25,224 nt of DNA from an uncultured Prevotella sp. (GTDB lineage: Bacteria > Bacteroidota > Bacteroidia > Bacteroidales > Bacteroidaceae), in assembly GCA_900542795.1 (NCBI GenBank), contig UQPD01000016.1, forward strand, positions 1 to 25,224, read 5' to 3'. This document shows positions 1 through 7,028 of the stretch, piece after piece (the stretch's first letter is position 1; each line of letters starts with the position of its first letter). The notes beneath the pieces are model-generated. The model made no database searches. It saw nothing but the letters and a program-made list of their open reading frames with translations, and was not told the DNA's origin. The position numbers and the translations under genes were made by a program.

Positions 1-57
1 CTTGAAGAATGTAAGGTCTTTATAGAAGTCGTCTAAATTCTTCCAGAAGTATGTCAT
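1..57 (-). CDS. Possible 5' end of a leftward gene, cut by the window edge
   Basis: An open frame starts at an ATG (complement of 55-57) and leaves the window after 19 codons, reading MTYFWKNLDDFYKDLTFFK. The codons used (TTC, TAC, AAG, GAC) are those favoured by the neighbouring genes, and the composition looks like a soluble protein. No convincing promoter lies just upstream; the closest is an imperfect CAGATTTG. A competing frame that ends in a stop at 20-22 also looks protein-like but has no start codon. I do not recognise the product, and 57 bases are too few to judge. Confidence 0.25.
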   Translation of the reverse strand, partial: MTYFWKNLDDFYKDLTFFK

Positions 58-102
58 TTGGTGCAAATCTGCTTAGTATTTCGTACCAAGTTGTTTTTTT
101 AC

Positions 103-180
103 TGTTACTTAATATATATTACTTTGTCGTCCAGCAATAGGCTGGACGACGATTTATATCAATATACTTTGGCGTCCAAC
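103..180. repeat. Left-edge repeat: AT box, perfect hairpin and degenerate repeat unit
   Basis: AATATATATT (111-120, itself palindromic) and ACTTT lead into a perfect 10-bp hairpin: arm GTCGTCCAGC at 126-135, loop AATAG, arm GCTGGACGAC at 141-150. A second, degenerate unit follows at 156-180 (ATATCAATATACTTTG, then GCGTCCAAC). The first 27 bases of the block (109-135) are identical to 25009-25035 at the other end of the window, and the 16-mer at 156-171 recurs at 24989-25004. It looks like a dispersed intergenic repeat family; its function is unknown. Confidence 0.75.
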
Positions 181-430
181 CTTGGCTACCTAACGGGATA
201 AGACCGGCGCGTAAGATGTTGAGGGGAAAATAGATGTATATATATATTATAGGAACGCGCGCGAGGAATAGTGATTTCGCGCACGGATGTATGCCATGTA
301 GAATAATCTACTTTGCAAGAAATGGAATGATATTTACTTGTAAAATGTAAATTATATTTTACAAAATAACAAACAAATAAATAAATAATCATAAAAGGTA
401 TCATAATTAGTAAAAATGGGTAGGTGACTG
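181..430. other. Non-coding stretch with two hairpins; no rpsJ
   Basis: I see no believable gene here. Two inverted repeats are present: GCGCGA/TCGCGC (259-264 with 277-282) and TTGTAAAAT/ATTTTACAA (338-346 with 356-364, nine perfect pairs around a 9-nt loop). The segment 185-300 is richer in GC than the AT-rich stretch after it. Nothing resembles ribosomal protein S10, which would normally sit directly before rplC in this operon type. Confidence 0.6.
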
Positions 431-461
431 TTTGTTATATAAAATAAAAGCTGTAATTTTG
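431..461 (+). promoter_or_regulatory. Promoter of the ribosomal superoperon
   Basis: TTTG at 431-434 and TAATTTTG at 454-461 are separated by 19 bases. This is an exact match to the Bacteroidetes primary sigma pattern (-33 TTTG, -7 TAnnTTTG). Transcription should start near 468, giving a leader of about 144 nt before rplC. It is the only consensus promoter found upstream of the block. Confidence 0.75.
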
Positions 462-467
462 CATCTC

Positions 468-611
468 GAAAGTAGGAAACATAAGAAAACTGCTTTGTTT
501 TGAGGGAGTAGTTGCTCCCAGGTTAGTAATAACCCTCCGACCCGGATATACAATGGTGAATTTGGGCGACGGAACATAAAACAATTTTCATATTATTTTC
601 ATAAGACTGAA
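468..611 (+). promoter_or_regulatory. Structured 5' leader of rplC, candidate ribosomal-protein autoregulatory element
   Basis: Two local hairpins can form: GGGAG/CTCCC (504-508 with 515-519) and GGTTA/TAACC (521-525 with 530-534). A longer pairing, GAGGG/CCCTC (502-506 with 533-537), would exclude both. A weaker pairing between TCCG-CCC and GGGCG-CGGA spans 536-575. An eight-codon frame, MVNLGDGT, runs from 553 to 579, and ATTTTCATA occurs twice (584-592, 595-603) just before the rplC start. In many bacteria L4, the second gene product here, represses its own operon through such a leader. Applying that here is inference. Confidence 0.45.
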
Positions 612-1229
612 ATGCCAGGATTATTAGGAAAAAAAATCGGAATGACATCCGTATTCAGTGCCGAGGGTCAGAATGTACCATGCACTGTTATCGAAGTTGG
701 TCCTTGCGTGGTAACGCAGATTAAGACCGTCGAGAAAGATGGCTATGCAGCCGTACAGGTTGGTTTCCAGGATGCTAAGGAGAAAAATACTTCTGCTCCT
801 CTCATGGGCCACTTTAAGAAGGCTGGTGTTACCCCCAAACGTCATTTGGCCGAGTTCAAGGGCTTCGATCAAGAGTTGAACCTGGGTGACACGCTTACCG
901 TGGAACTTTTCAATGACGCTAGGTATGTAGACGTTGTTGGTACTTCTAAAGGTAAGGGCTTCCAAGGCGTTGTGAAGCGTCATGGTTTCGGTGGTGTAGG
1001 TCAGAGCACTCACGGTCAGGACGACCGTTTGCGTAAGCCGGGTTCTATCGGCGCTTGTTCTTACCCCGCTAAAGTGTTCAAGGGTATGCGCATGGGTGGC
1101 CAAATGGGTGGCGACCGCGTAACTACGCAAAACTTGAAAGTGTTAAAGGTAATCCCCGAACACAACCTGCTCCTTATTAAGGGTTCTGTTCCCGGTTGCA
1201 AAGGTTCAATCGTAATTATCGAGAAGTAA
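612..1229 (+). CDS. rplC: Ribosomal protein L3 (uL3)
   Basis: L3 nucleates 50S assembly and reaches into the peptidyl transferase centre with a long loop. The 205 residues are the usual bacterial length. The start MPGLLGKKIGMT, the glycine-rich loop GFGGVGQSTHGQ (about 126-136) and KVFKGMRMGGQMGG (about 154-167) are family hallmarks. In E. coli L3 the glutamine after GSIG is methylated by PrmB. Here that position is alanine (A148), so the modification should be absent. The gene is first in the block, just behind the promoter and leader, and is followed by rplD after 3 nt. Normally rpsJ would precede it. Confidence 0.97.
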   Translation: MPGLLGKKIGMTSVFSAEGQNVPCTVIEVGPCVVTQIKTVEKDGYAAVQVGFQDAKEKNTSAPLMGHFKKAGVTPKRHLAEFKGFDQELNLGDTLTVELFNDARYVDVVGTSKGKGFQGVVKRHGFGGVGQSTHGQDDRLRKPGSIGACSYPAKVFKGMRMGGQMGGDRVTTQNLKVLKVIPEHNLLLIKGSVPGCKGSIVIIEK

Positions 1230-1232
1230 GCA

Positions 1233-1862
1233 ATGGAAGTTAGTGTATTCAATATCAAAGGTGAAGATACCGGCCGCAAGGTAACACTGAACGACAGTGT
1301 ATTTGGCATTGAGCCGAACGACCACGCTATCTACCTCGATGTGAAGCAGTATCTCGCTGCTCAGCGTCAGGGTACAGCTAAGTCGAAGGAAAGAAGTGAG
1401 ATGAGCGGTTCAACCCGTAAACTCGGCCGTCAGAAAGGCGGTGGCGGTGCTCGTCGTGGTGACATCAACTCACCCGTATTGGTAGGTGGTGCTCGCGTAT
1501 TCGGTCCCAAGCCCCGTAACTATGACTTCAAGCTTAACAAGAAGATGAAGGCTCTCGCACGTCGCAGCGCTCTTAGCTACAAAGCTCAAGAAAATGCTCT
1601 CGTTGTAGTAGAAGACTTCAACCTTGAAGCTCCGAAGACTAAGGCTTTCGTAGAAATCGTTAATAACCTTAAGGTTTCTGACAAGAAGGTGCTCGTAGTT
1701 CTTCCCGAAGCAAATAAAAACGTATATTTGTCAGCTCGCAATCTTCAGGGTGCTAAGGTGGCTATCGCCTCAGACATCAACACTTATGGCGTGCTCAACG
1801 CAGCTGCTATGGTTGTAACTGAAAGCGCTCTCGCAAAAATCGAGTCTGTCTTAACCAAGTAA
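1233..1862 (+). CDS. rplD: Ribosomal protein L4 (uL4)
   Basis: L4 is an early 50S assembly protein whose extended loop lines the peptide exit tunnel. The 209-residue protein has that loop at about 50-90 (STRKLGRQKGGGGARRGD, then VLVGGARVFGPKPRNY), the region where macrolide-resistance changes arise in other bacteria. In enterobacteria L4 also represses its own operon. A structured leader sits upstream of rplC here, so similar control is possible but unproven. The gene starts 3 nt after rplC, suggesting coupled translation. Confidence 0.97.
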   Translation: MEVSVFNIKGEDTGRKVTLNDSVFGIEPNDHAIYLDVKQYLAAQRQGTAKSKERSEMSGSTRKLGRQKGGGGARRGDINSPVLVGGARVFGPKPRNYDFKLNKKMKALARRSALSYKAQENALVVVEDFNLEAPKTKAFVEIVNNLKVSDKKVLVVLPEANKNVYLSARNLQGAKVAIASDINTYGVLNAAAMVVTESALAKIESVLTK

Positions 1863-1877
1863 ATATAGCAACAGAAA

Positions 1878-2168
1878 ATGGCATACATTATCAAACCTCT
1901 CGTATCTGAGAAGGCCAACGCCCTCACTGAGAAGCTGAACCAATTTAGCTTCGTAGTGCGTCCTGAAGCTAATAAACTTCAGATTAAGGCAGAAATTGAA
2001 GCATTGTACAATGTAAACGTAGTAAGCGTTAACACTGTTAAGTACGCTGGCAAGACTAAGTCACGCTACACTAAGGCCGGACTCGTTCGCGGTCGTAGCA
2101 ATGCTTTCAAAAAGGCAATCGTAACCCTCAAAGAGGGCGAATCAATCGATTTCTACAGCAATATCTAA
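1878..2168 (+). CDS. rplW: Ribosomal protein L23 (uL23)
   Basis: L23 sits at the exit of the peptide tunnel and is the docking point for trigger factor and SRP. The 96-residue protein shows the family opening IIKPLVSEKANALTE and the core VVSVNTVKYAGKTKSRYTKAGLVRGRSNAFKKAIVTL (quoted by position: about residues 48-84, with basic loop KTKSRYTKAG). Its length is typical of bacterial L23. It lies 15 nt after rplD and 7 nt before rplB in the conserved L3-L4-L23-L2 order. Confidence 0.96.
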   Translation: MAYIIKPLVSEKANALTEKLNQFSFVVRPEANKLQIKAEIEALYNVNVVSVNTVKYAGKTKSRYTKAGLVRGRSNAFKKAIVTLKEGESIDFYSNI

Positions 2169-2175
2169 ATAAATA

Positions 2176-3000
2176 ATGGCAGTACGTAAATTTAAGCCCA
2201 CTACACCGGGGCAGAGACACAAAATTATTGGTACGTTCGAAGAAATTACTGCATCCGTACCAGAAAAATCTCTCGTTTACGGTAAGCGCGTCTCAGGCGG
2301 TCGCAACAACACTGGTAAGATGACCATGCGTTATCTCGGTGGTGGCCACAAGAGAAAGTTCCGCTTCATCGACTTTAAGCGTGAGAAAGACGGTGTACCC
2401 GCAGTTGTGAAGACTATCGAGTATGATCCTAACCGTTCAGCTCGTATCGCATTGCTCTTCTATGCTGATGGTGAAAAACGTTATATCATTGCTCCTAATG
2501 GATTGAAGGTTGGCGATCAGATTATGTCTGGTGCCGAGGCTGCTCCTGAAGTAGGTAACGCTCTTCCCTTGCAGAACATCCCCGTAGGTACCGTAATCCA
2601 CAACATCGAGCTCCGTCCTGGTCAGGGTGCTTTGCTCGTTCGTTCAGCTGGTAACTTCGCTCAGCTTACTTCACGTGAAGGTAAGTATTGCGTTATTAAG
2701 TTGCCTTCAGGTGAAACTCGCCAAATCCTCAGTGCTTGCAAGGCTACTATCGGTAGCGTAGGTAACTCAGATCATGCTCTCGAATCATCAGGTAAGGCAG
2801 GTCGCTCACGCTGGTTGGGACGTCGTCCTCACAACCGTGGTGTTGTAATGAACCCTGTTGATCACCCGATGGGTGGTGGTGAAGGCCGTCAGAGTGGTGG
2901 TCACCCACGTTCACGTACTGGTTTGTATGCTAAGGGCTTGAAGACAAGAGCTCCTAAGAAGCAGTCGAACAAGTACATTATCGAAAGACGTAAAAAGTAA
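2176..3000 (+). CDS. rplB: Ribosomal protein L2 (uL2)
   Basis: L2 binds 23S rRNA domain IV, is needed for subunit joining and lies near the peptidyl transferase centre. The 274 residues match the family. The RNA-binding core carries GGGHKRKFRFIDFKR (about 55-69), and the C-terminal part has HNRGVVMNPVDHPMGGGEGR (about 216-235) with the conserved histidine-rich and glycine-rich loop. The very basic tail ending YIIERRKK is typical. It follows rplW by 7 nt and precedes rpsS. Confidence 0.97.
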   Translation: MAVRKFKPTTPGQRHKIIGTFEEITASVPEKSLVYGKRVSGGRNNTGKMTMRYLGGGHKRKFRFIDFKREKDGVPAVVKTIEYDPNRSARIALLFYADGEKRYIIAPNGLKVGDQIMSGAEAAPEVGNALPLQNIPVGTVIHNIELRPGQGALLVRSAGNFAQLTSREGKYCVIKLPSGETRQILSACKATIGSVGNSDHALESSGKAGRSRWLGRRPHNRGVVMNPVDHPMGGGEGRQSGGHPRSRTGLYAKGLKTRAPKKQSNKYIIERRKK

Positions 3001-3025
3001 CAAGCACTAAAACAAAGAAGAATTT

Positions 3026-3295
3026 ATGAGTCGTTCTCTTAAAAAAGGCCCGTACATCGCAGTCTCTCTCGAAAAGAAAGTTCTTGCCATGAACGAAAGC
3101 GGTAAGAAAAACGTGGTGAAGACATGGGCCAGAGCTTCAATGATATCGCCTGACTTCGTTGGTCATACCATTGCAGTTCACAACGGAAACAAATTCATCC
3201 CTGTTTATGTTACTGAAAACATGGTTGGCCACAAGCTCGGTGAGTTCGCACCCACCCGCAAGTTCGGCGGTCATGCTGGTAACAAGAAAAAGTAA
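3026..3295 (+). CDS. rpsS: Ribosomal protein S19 (uS19)
   Basis: S19 pairs with S13 in the head of the 30S subunit and contacts the A-site tRNA and the inter-subunit bridge. The 89-residue protein opens with MSRSLKKGPY and ends with the hallmark HKLGEFAPTRKFGGHAGNKKK region (about 69-89). Length and order (L2-S19-L22) are canonical. A 25-nt A-rich gap separates it from rplB. Confidence 0.96.
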   Translation: MSRSLKKGPYIAVSLEKKVLAMNESGKKNVVKTWARASMISPDFVGHTIAVHNGNKFIPVYVTENMVGHKLGEFAPTRKFGGHAGNKKK

Positions 3296-3338
3296 GCAGG
3301 ACTTTTCAATCCAGAAACAAAAAAGAATAAATTAAATA

Positions 3339-3737
3339 ATGGGAGCAAGAAAAAGATTAGCGGCTGAAAAAAGAAAAGAAGCCCTGAAGACCCAATATTT
3401 TGCAAAATTGCAAAATGTTCCCTCTTCACCCCGCAAAATGCGCTACGTTGTAGACATGGTGCGCGGTATGGAGGTGAATCGCGCCCTCGGCACCCTCAAG
3501 TTCTCTAAGAAGGCTGCTTCTGAAGTACTCGAAAAGCTGTTGCGTTCGGCAATCGCTAACTGGGAACAGAAGAACGATCGCAAGGCTGAAGATGGCGAAT
3601 TGTTTATAACCAAGATTTTTGTTGACGAAGGTGTTACGCTCAAGCGTATGCGTCCAGCTCCACAGGGTAGAGGTTATAGAATTCGTAAACGTTCAAACCA
3701 CGTAACTTTGTTCGTGGGTACTAAAAATAATGATTAA
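3339..3737 (+). CDS. rplV: Ribosomal protein L22 (uL22)
   Basis: L22 spans the 50S body, and its beta-hairpin lines the exit tunnel beside L4. The 132-residue protein has the core SPRKMRYVVDMVRGMEVNRAL (about residues 30-50) and the hairpin KRMRPAPQGRGYRIRKRSNH (about 102-121). The first 25 or so residues, rich in Lys, Arg and Ala, form an N-terminal extension that I associate with Bacteroidetes L22. It ends 5 nt before rpsC. Confidence 0.96.
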   Translation: MGARKRLAAEKRKEALKTQYFAKLQNVPSSPRKMRYVVDMVRGMEVNRALGTLKFSKKAASEVLEKLLRSAIANWEQKNDRKAEDGELFITKIFVDEGVTLKRMRPAPQGRGYRIRKRSNHVTLFVGTKNND

Positions 3738-3742
3738 TCGAT

Positions 3743-4471
3743 ATGGGACAGAAAGTAAATCCGATAAGTAACCGACTTGGTATTATTCGCGGTTGGGATT
3801 CTAACTGGTTCGGTGGCAACAACTTCGGTGACAATATCCTCGAAGACAGCAAAATCCGTAAGTATCTCGACGCTCGCTTGGCTAACGCTAGCGTATCTCG
3901 TATCGTTATCGAACGTACTCCGAAGATCATCACTATCACTGTTTGCACTTCACGCCCCGGTATCATCATCGGTAAGGGTGGTGCAGAGGTTGATAAACTC
4001 AAGGAAGAACTGAAGAAGATCACCGATAAGGACGTTCAAATCAATATCTTCGAAGTGAAGAAGCCCGACCTCGATGCTAATATCGTTGGTAAGAGCATCG
4101 CTCGCCAGGTTGAAGGCAAAATCGCTTACCGTCGCGCTATCAAGATGGCTATCGCTAACGCTATGCGCATGGGTGCCGAAGGTATCAAGGTGCAAATCTG
4201 CGGACGTCTGAACGGTGCCGAAATGGCACGCAAGGAGATGTTTAAGGAAGGACGTACTCCTCTCCACACTCTCCGCGCAGACATCGACTACTGCCAGTGT
4301 GAGGCTCTCACTAAGGTAGGTTTGCTCGGTATCAAGGTTTGGATTTGCCGTGGCGAAGTTTATGGAAAGCGTGACCTCGCTCCTAACTTCACTCAGGAAA
4401 AGGAAACTCGTGGCAATGGTAACTTTAACGGTGGCCGCAAGTTCCGCAACAAGAGAAACAACAACCGCTAA
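3743..4471 (+). CDS. rpsC: Ribosomal protein S3 (uS3)
   Basis: S3 helps form the mRNA entry channel and the ribosomal helicase activity of the 30S head. The 242-residue protein begins MGQKVNPISNRLGIIRGWDS, has a KH RNA-binding motif with RPGIIIGKGGAEVDKL (about 71-86) and the C-terminal S3 domain with RADIDYCQCEALTKVGLLGIK (about 181-201). The tail from about residue 215 is rich in Asn, Gly, Lys and Arg and probably disordered. It sits between rplV and rplP in canonical order. Confidence 0.97.
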   Translation: MGQKVNPISNRLGIIRGWDSNWFGGNNFGDNILEDSKIRKYLDARLANASVSRIVIERTPKIITITVCTSRPGIIIGKGGAEVDKLKEELKKITDKDVQINIFEVKKPDLDANIVGKSIARQVEGKIAYRRAIKMAIANAMRMGAEGIKVQICGRLNGAEMARKEMFKEGRTPLHTLRADIDYCQCEALTKVGLLGIKVWICRGEVYGKRDLAPNFTQEKETRGNGNFNGGRKFRNKRNNNR

Positions 4472-4494
4472 TCAGATTTTTCAGTTAGAGTATT

Positions 4495-4920
4495 ATGTTA
4501 CAACCGAAAAGAACAAAATACAGAAGACCGCAAAAAGGCCGTTGCAAAGGTAACGCACAGCGTGGCAACCAGCTCGCTTTTGGTAGCTTCGGCATCAAGA
4601 GCCTCGATACGCACTGGCTCACCGGTCGTCAAATCGAAGCAGCCCGTGTGGCCATGACACGTTACATGCAGCGTGAAGGTCAGAGCTGGATTCGTATTTT
4701 CCCCGATAAACCCATCACTAAGAAGCCTGCCGATGTACGTATGGGTAAGGGTAAAGGTGATCCCGTGGGTTACGTATTCCCCATCACTCCGGGCCGTATC
4801 ATCTTCGAAATCGAAGGTGTACCTTTCGAAGTAGCCAAGGAAGCTCTCCGTTTGGCTGCTCAGAAACTCCCCGTTACTACTAAATTCGTTGTTAGACACG
4901 ACTACGACAAAAACGCCTAA
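4495..4920 (+). CDS. rplP: Ribosomal protein L16 (uL16)
   Basis: L16 positions the tRNA acceptor arms in the A and P sites. The 141-residue protein opens with MLQPKRTKYRRPQKGR and carries MGKGKGDPVGYVFPITPGRIIFEI (about residues 83-106), including the glycine-rich loop typical of bacterial L16. The length is standard. It is separated from rpsC by 23 nt and from rpmC by 2 nt. Confidence 0.96.
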   Translation: MLQPKRTKYRRPQKGRCKGNAQRGNQLAFGSFGIKSLDTHWLTGRQIEAARVAMTRYMQREGQSWIRIFPDKPITKKPADVRMGKGKGDPVGYVFPITPGRIIFEIEGVPFEVAKEALRLAAQKLPVTTKFVVRHDYDKNA

Positions 4921-4922
4921 TC

Positions 4923-5117
4923 ATGAAGATTTCAGAAATTCGTCAAATCCCCGCAGCCGAGCTTTCACAGCGTATTGCTGACGAGGTTGCTAATTACAAT
5001 CAGTTGGTGCTCAACCACAGCATCTCTCCTCTGGAAAATCCTTCACAGATCAAGGCTGCGCGTCGCACCATCGCACAGATGAAGACAGTGTTGAGAGAAA
5101 TCGAACTTAACAAGTAA
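4923..5117 (+). CDS. rpmC: Ribosomal protein L29 (uL29)
   Basis: L29 is a small two-helix protein beside L23 at the tunnel exit. The 64-residue sequence begins MKISEIRQIPAAELSQRI and ends with the typical helix ARRTIAQMKTVLREIELNK. The family's usual pattern of a hydrophobic heptad in both helices is visible. The gene lies only 2 nt after rplP, which suggests coupled translation. Confidence 0.94.
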   Translation: MKISEIRQIPAAELSQRIADEVANYNQLVLNHSISPLENPSQIKAARRTIAQMKTVLREIELNK

Positions 5118-5128
5118 TAATGGTCCAG

Positions 5129-5386
5129 ATGGAAGCTAGAAACTTAAGAAAAACAAGACAGGGTGTCGTTATTAGCAACAAAATGGACAAAACCATTGTT
5201 GTAGCTGCTAAGTTCAAAGAGAAGCACCCCATTTACGGTAAATTTATCTCAAAGACGAAAAAGTATCACGCTCACGACGAGAAAAACGACTGCAATGTCG
5301 GCGATACCGTGCTCATCATGGAAACTCGCCCCTTGAGCAAGACTAAGCGTTGGAGAGTTGTAGAAATTGTTGAAAGAGCTAAATAA
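5129..5386 (+). CDS. rpsQ: Ribosomal protein S17 (uS17)
   Basis: S17 is a primary 16S rRNA-binding protein with an OB fold that stabilises the 30S body. The sequence from MEARNLRK gives 85 residues, the length I expect for this lineage, with KMDKTIVVAA (about 19-28) and the signature TRPLSKTKRWRVVEI near the C-terminus. An alternative ATG nine bases upstream (5120), directly after the rpmC stop, would add MVQ. I prefer the downstream start on family length, but the upstream one is possible. Confidence 0.94.
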   Translation: MEARNLRKTRQGVVISNKMDKTIVVAAKFKEKHPIYGKFISKTKKYHAHDEKNDCNVGDTVLIMETRPLSKTKRWRVVEIVERAK

Positions 5387-5388
5387 TT

Positions 5389-5754
5389 ATGATACAAGCA
5401 GAATCAAGATTGACAGTTGCCGACAACAGCGGCGCACGCGAGGCTCTCTGCATCCGCGTTCTCGGTGGTACAAAGCGTCGTTACGCTTCAGTCGGTGATG
5501 TGATTGTCGTTTCTGTAAAGAACGTAATCCCGTCAAGCGATATTAAGAAAGGTACTGTATCAAAGGCTTTGATCGTTCGTACCAAAAAAGAAATCCGTCG
5601 TGCTGACGGTTCTTACATCCGTTTTGATGACAATGCTTGCGTATTGCTCAACAATGCCGGTGAACTGAGAGGTAGCCGTATCTTCGGCCCCGTGGCTCGT
5701 GAACTCCGCGCTGTCAACATGAAGGTCGTGTCTTTGGCACCTGAAGTACTTTAA
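5389..5754 (+). CDS. rplN: Ribosomal protein L14 (uL14)
   Basis: L14 lies at the subunit interface, forms an inter-subunit bridge and is the docking site of the silencing factor RsfS. The 121-residue protein starts MIQAESRLTVADNSGAR and has the conserved GTVSKALIVRTKKEIRR (about residues 56-72) and GSRIFGPVARELR (about 95-107). Length and order (S17-L14-L24) are canonical. It begins 2 nt after rpsQ. Confidence 0.97.
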   Translation: MIQAESRLTVADNSGAREALCIRVLGGTKRRYASVGDVIVVSVKNVIPSSDIKKGTVSKALIVRTKKEIRRADGSYIRFDDNACVLLNNAGELRGSRIFGPVARELRAVNMKVVSLAPEVL

Positions 5755-5774
5755 TCAAGATTTCAAAGAAAGTA

Positions 5775-6095
5775 ATGAGTAAGTTACATATCAAAAAAGG
5801 CGACACCGTCTATGTAAACGCCGGTGAAGACAAGGGCAAGACTGGTAAGGTCACTAAAGTCCTCGTTGAAAAGCAGCGTGCCATCGTTGAAGGCGTCAAC
5901 ATGGTCTCAAAGAGCCAGAAGCCTAGCGCTAAGAACCCTCAGGGTGGCATCGTTAAGATGGAGGCTCCTATTCACATTTCTAACCTGAACGTAGTTGACC
6001 CCAAAACTGGTAAGCCCACTCGTATCGGTCGTCGTAAGAACGATGAAGGCAAGTTGGTACGTTTCGCTAAAAAATCAGGAGAGGAGATTAAGTAA
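5775..6095 (+). CDS. rplX: Ribosomal protein L24 (uL24)
   Basis: L24 is an early 50S assembly initiator at the tunnel exit. The 106-residue protein has an N-terminal KOW motif, KGDTVYVNAGEDKGKTGKV (about residues 8-26), and the conserved stretch VEGVNMVSKSQKPSAKNPQGG (about 38-58). Its stop codon shares one base with the start of rplE (TAATG), an arrangement that normally couples translation. Confidence 0.96.
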   Translation: MSKLHIKKGDTVYVNAGEDKGKTGKVTKVLVEKQRAIVEGVNMVSKSQKPSAKNPQGGIVKMEAPIHISNLNVVDPKTGKPTRIGRRKNDEGKLVRFAKKSGEEIK

Positions 6096-6649
6096 TGAGT
6101 AATACAGCACAACTTAAGAAAGAATATGCAGAGCGTATTGCCCCGGCTCTGATGAAGCAATTCAACTATTCTTCATCAATGCAAATCCCCGCACTGAAGA
6201 AGATCGTTATCAATCAGGGTCTTGGTATCGCTACCGCTGATAAGAAAATCATTGATGTAGCTATCAACGAACTTACTGCTATCACCGGTCAGAAGGCTGT
6301 TGCAACTGTTTCTAAAAAGGACGTTGCTAACTTCAAGCTCCGTAAAAAGATGCCTATCGGTGTTATGGTTACTCTTCGTCGCGAGCACATGTATGAGTTC
6401 CTCGAGAAACTCGTTCGCGTGGCTTTGCCCCGTATCCGTGACTTCAAGGGTATCGAAAGCAAGTTCGATGGTCGTGGTAACTACACACTCGGTATTCAGG
6501 AACAGATTATCTTCCCTGAAATCAATATCGACACTATCGATCGTATCCTCGGTATGAACATCACTTTCGTGACTACTGCTCCTACCGACGAAGAGGGTTA
6601 CGCTCTCCTCAAGGAATTCGGTCTTCCTTTCAAAAACGCTAAAAACTAA
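6095..6649 (+). CDS. rplE: Ribosomal protein L5 (uL5)
   Basis: L5 binds 5S rRNA in the central protuberance and contacts the P-site tRNA. The 184-residue protein contains IVINQGLGIATADKK (about 37-51), the RNA-binding KLRKKMPIGVMVTLR (about 85-99) and the C-terminal signature YTLGIQEQIIFPEI (about 129-142). The start overlaps the rplX stop by one base. In E. coli this gene's leader is where S8 represses the spc operon; no comparable structure is obvious here. Confidence 0.97.
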   Translation: MSNTAQLKKEYAERIAPALMKQFNYSSSMQIPALKKIVINQGLGIATADKKIIDVAINELTAITGQKAVATVSKKDVANFKLRKKMPIGVMVTLRREHMYEFLEKLVRVALPRIRDFKGIESKFDGRGNYTLGIQEQIIFPEINIDTIDRILGMNITFVTTAPTDEEGYALLKEFGLPFKNAKN

Positions 6650-6658
6650 TTCGAAACT

Positions 6659-6961
6659 ATGGCAAAAGAGTCAATGAAGGCACGCGAAGTGAAGCGTGCT
6701 AAGCTCGTCGCTAAGTACGCCGCCAAGCGTGCAGCGCTCAAGGAAATTGTCAATAAGTCGAATGATCCTGTGGAGGCTTACGAGGCTGCTCGTAAGCTCC
6801 AGCAGATCCCTCGCAATGCCAATCCTATCCGTCTGCACAATCGTTGCAAGATTACGGGTCGTCCCAAGGGTTACATTCGCCTCTTCGGTCTCTCGCGTAT
6901 TCAGTTCCGCGAAATGGCTTCTAACGGTTTGATTCCCGGCGTAAAGAAGGCCAGCTGGTAA
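6659..6961 (+). CDS. rpsN: Ribosomal protein S14 (uS14), zinc-free long form
   Basis: S14 sits in the 30S head near the decoding-site tRNA. The 100-residue protein ends with RCKITGRPKGYIRLFGLSRI and the universal NGLIPGVKKASW. It is the long C-minus form: the CxxC pairs that bind zinc in the short form are missing, and only the single cysteine in NRCKITG remains. The N-terminal half is a Lys/Arg/Ala-rich helix. The gene follows rplE by 9 nt. Confidence 0.96.
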   Translation: MAKESMKAREVKRAKLVAKYAAKRAALKEIVNKSNDPVEAYEAARKLQQIPRNANPIRLHNRCKITGRPKGYIRLFGLSRIQFREMASNGLIPGVKKASW

Positions 6962-6992
6962 AGAACAAATTCCAATTTATTATTTAATATTG

Positions 6993-7007
6993 TCGGGGTT
7001 GTCCCGA
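6993..7007 (+). other. Small hairpin before rpsH
   Basis: TCGGG and CCCGA pair over a 5-nt loop in the 67-nt gap between rpsN and rpsH, ending 21 nt before the rpsH ATG. The gap is otherwise AT-rich and is one of the longest inside the block. It lacks the T-run of a terminator. It could be a translational control or processing site for rpsH; that is speculation. Confidence 0.3.
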
Positions 7008-7028
7008 TTAATTAAACAATTCACAAAA

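Noticed and set aside
20..118. Minus-strand frame ending in LLEEFRRLL as the tail of a gene
   Set aside because: It is protein-like but has no start codon, an in-frame stop just upstream, and overlaps a repeat. It may be a remnant, but support is too thin.
186..404. 72-codon minus-strand frame
   Set aside because: It is rich in Ile, Tyr and Phe from AT-rich DNA, covers two hairpins and has no promoter or familiar motif.
624..1130. 168-codon minus-strand frame inside rplC
   Set aside because: It is a shadow of the unmistakable L3 gene on the other strand.
6990..7028. TTG start for a longer S8
   Set aside because: The added residues lie over a hairpin, and the universal MTDPIADYLTRLRNA start follows at an ATG.
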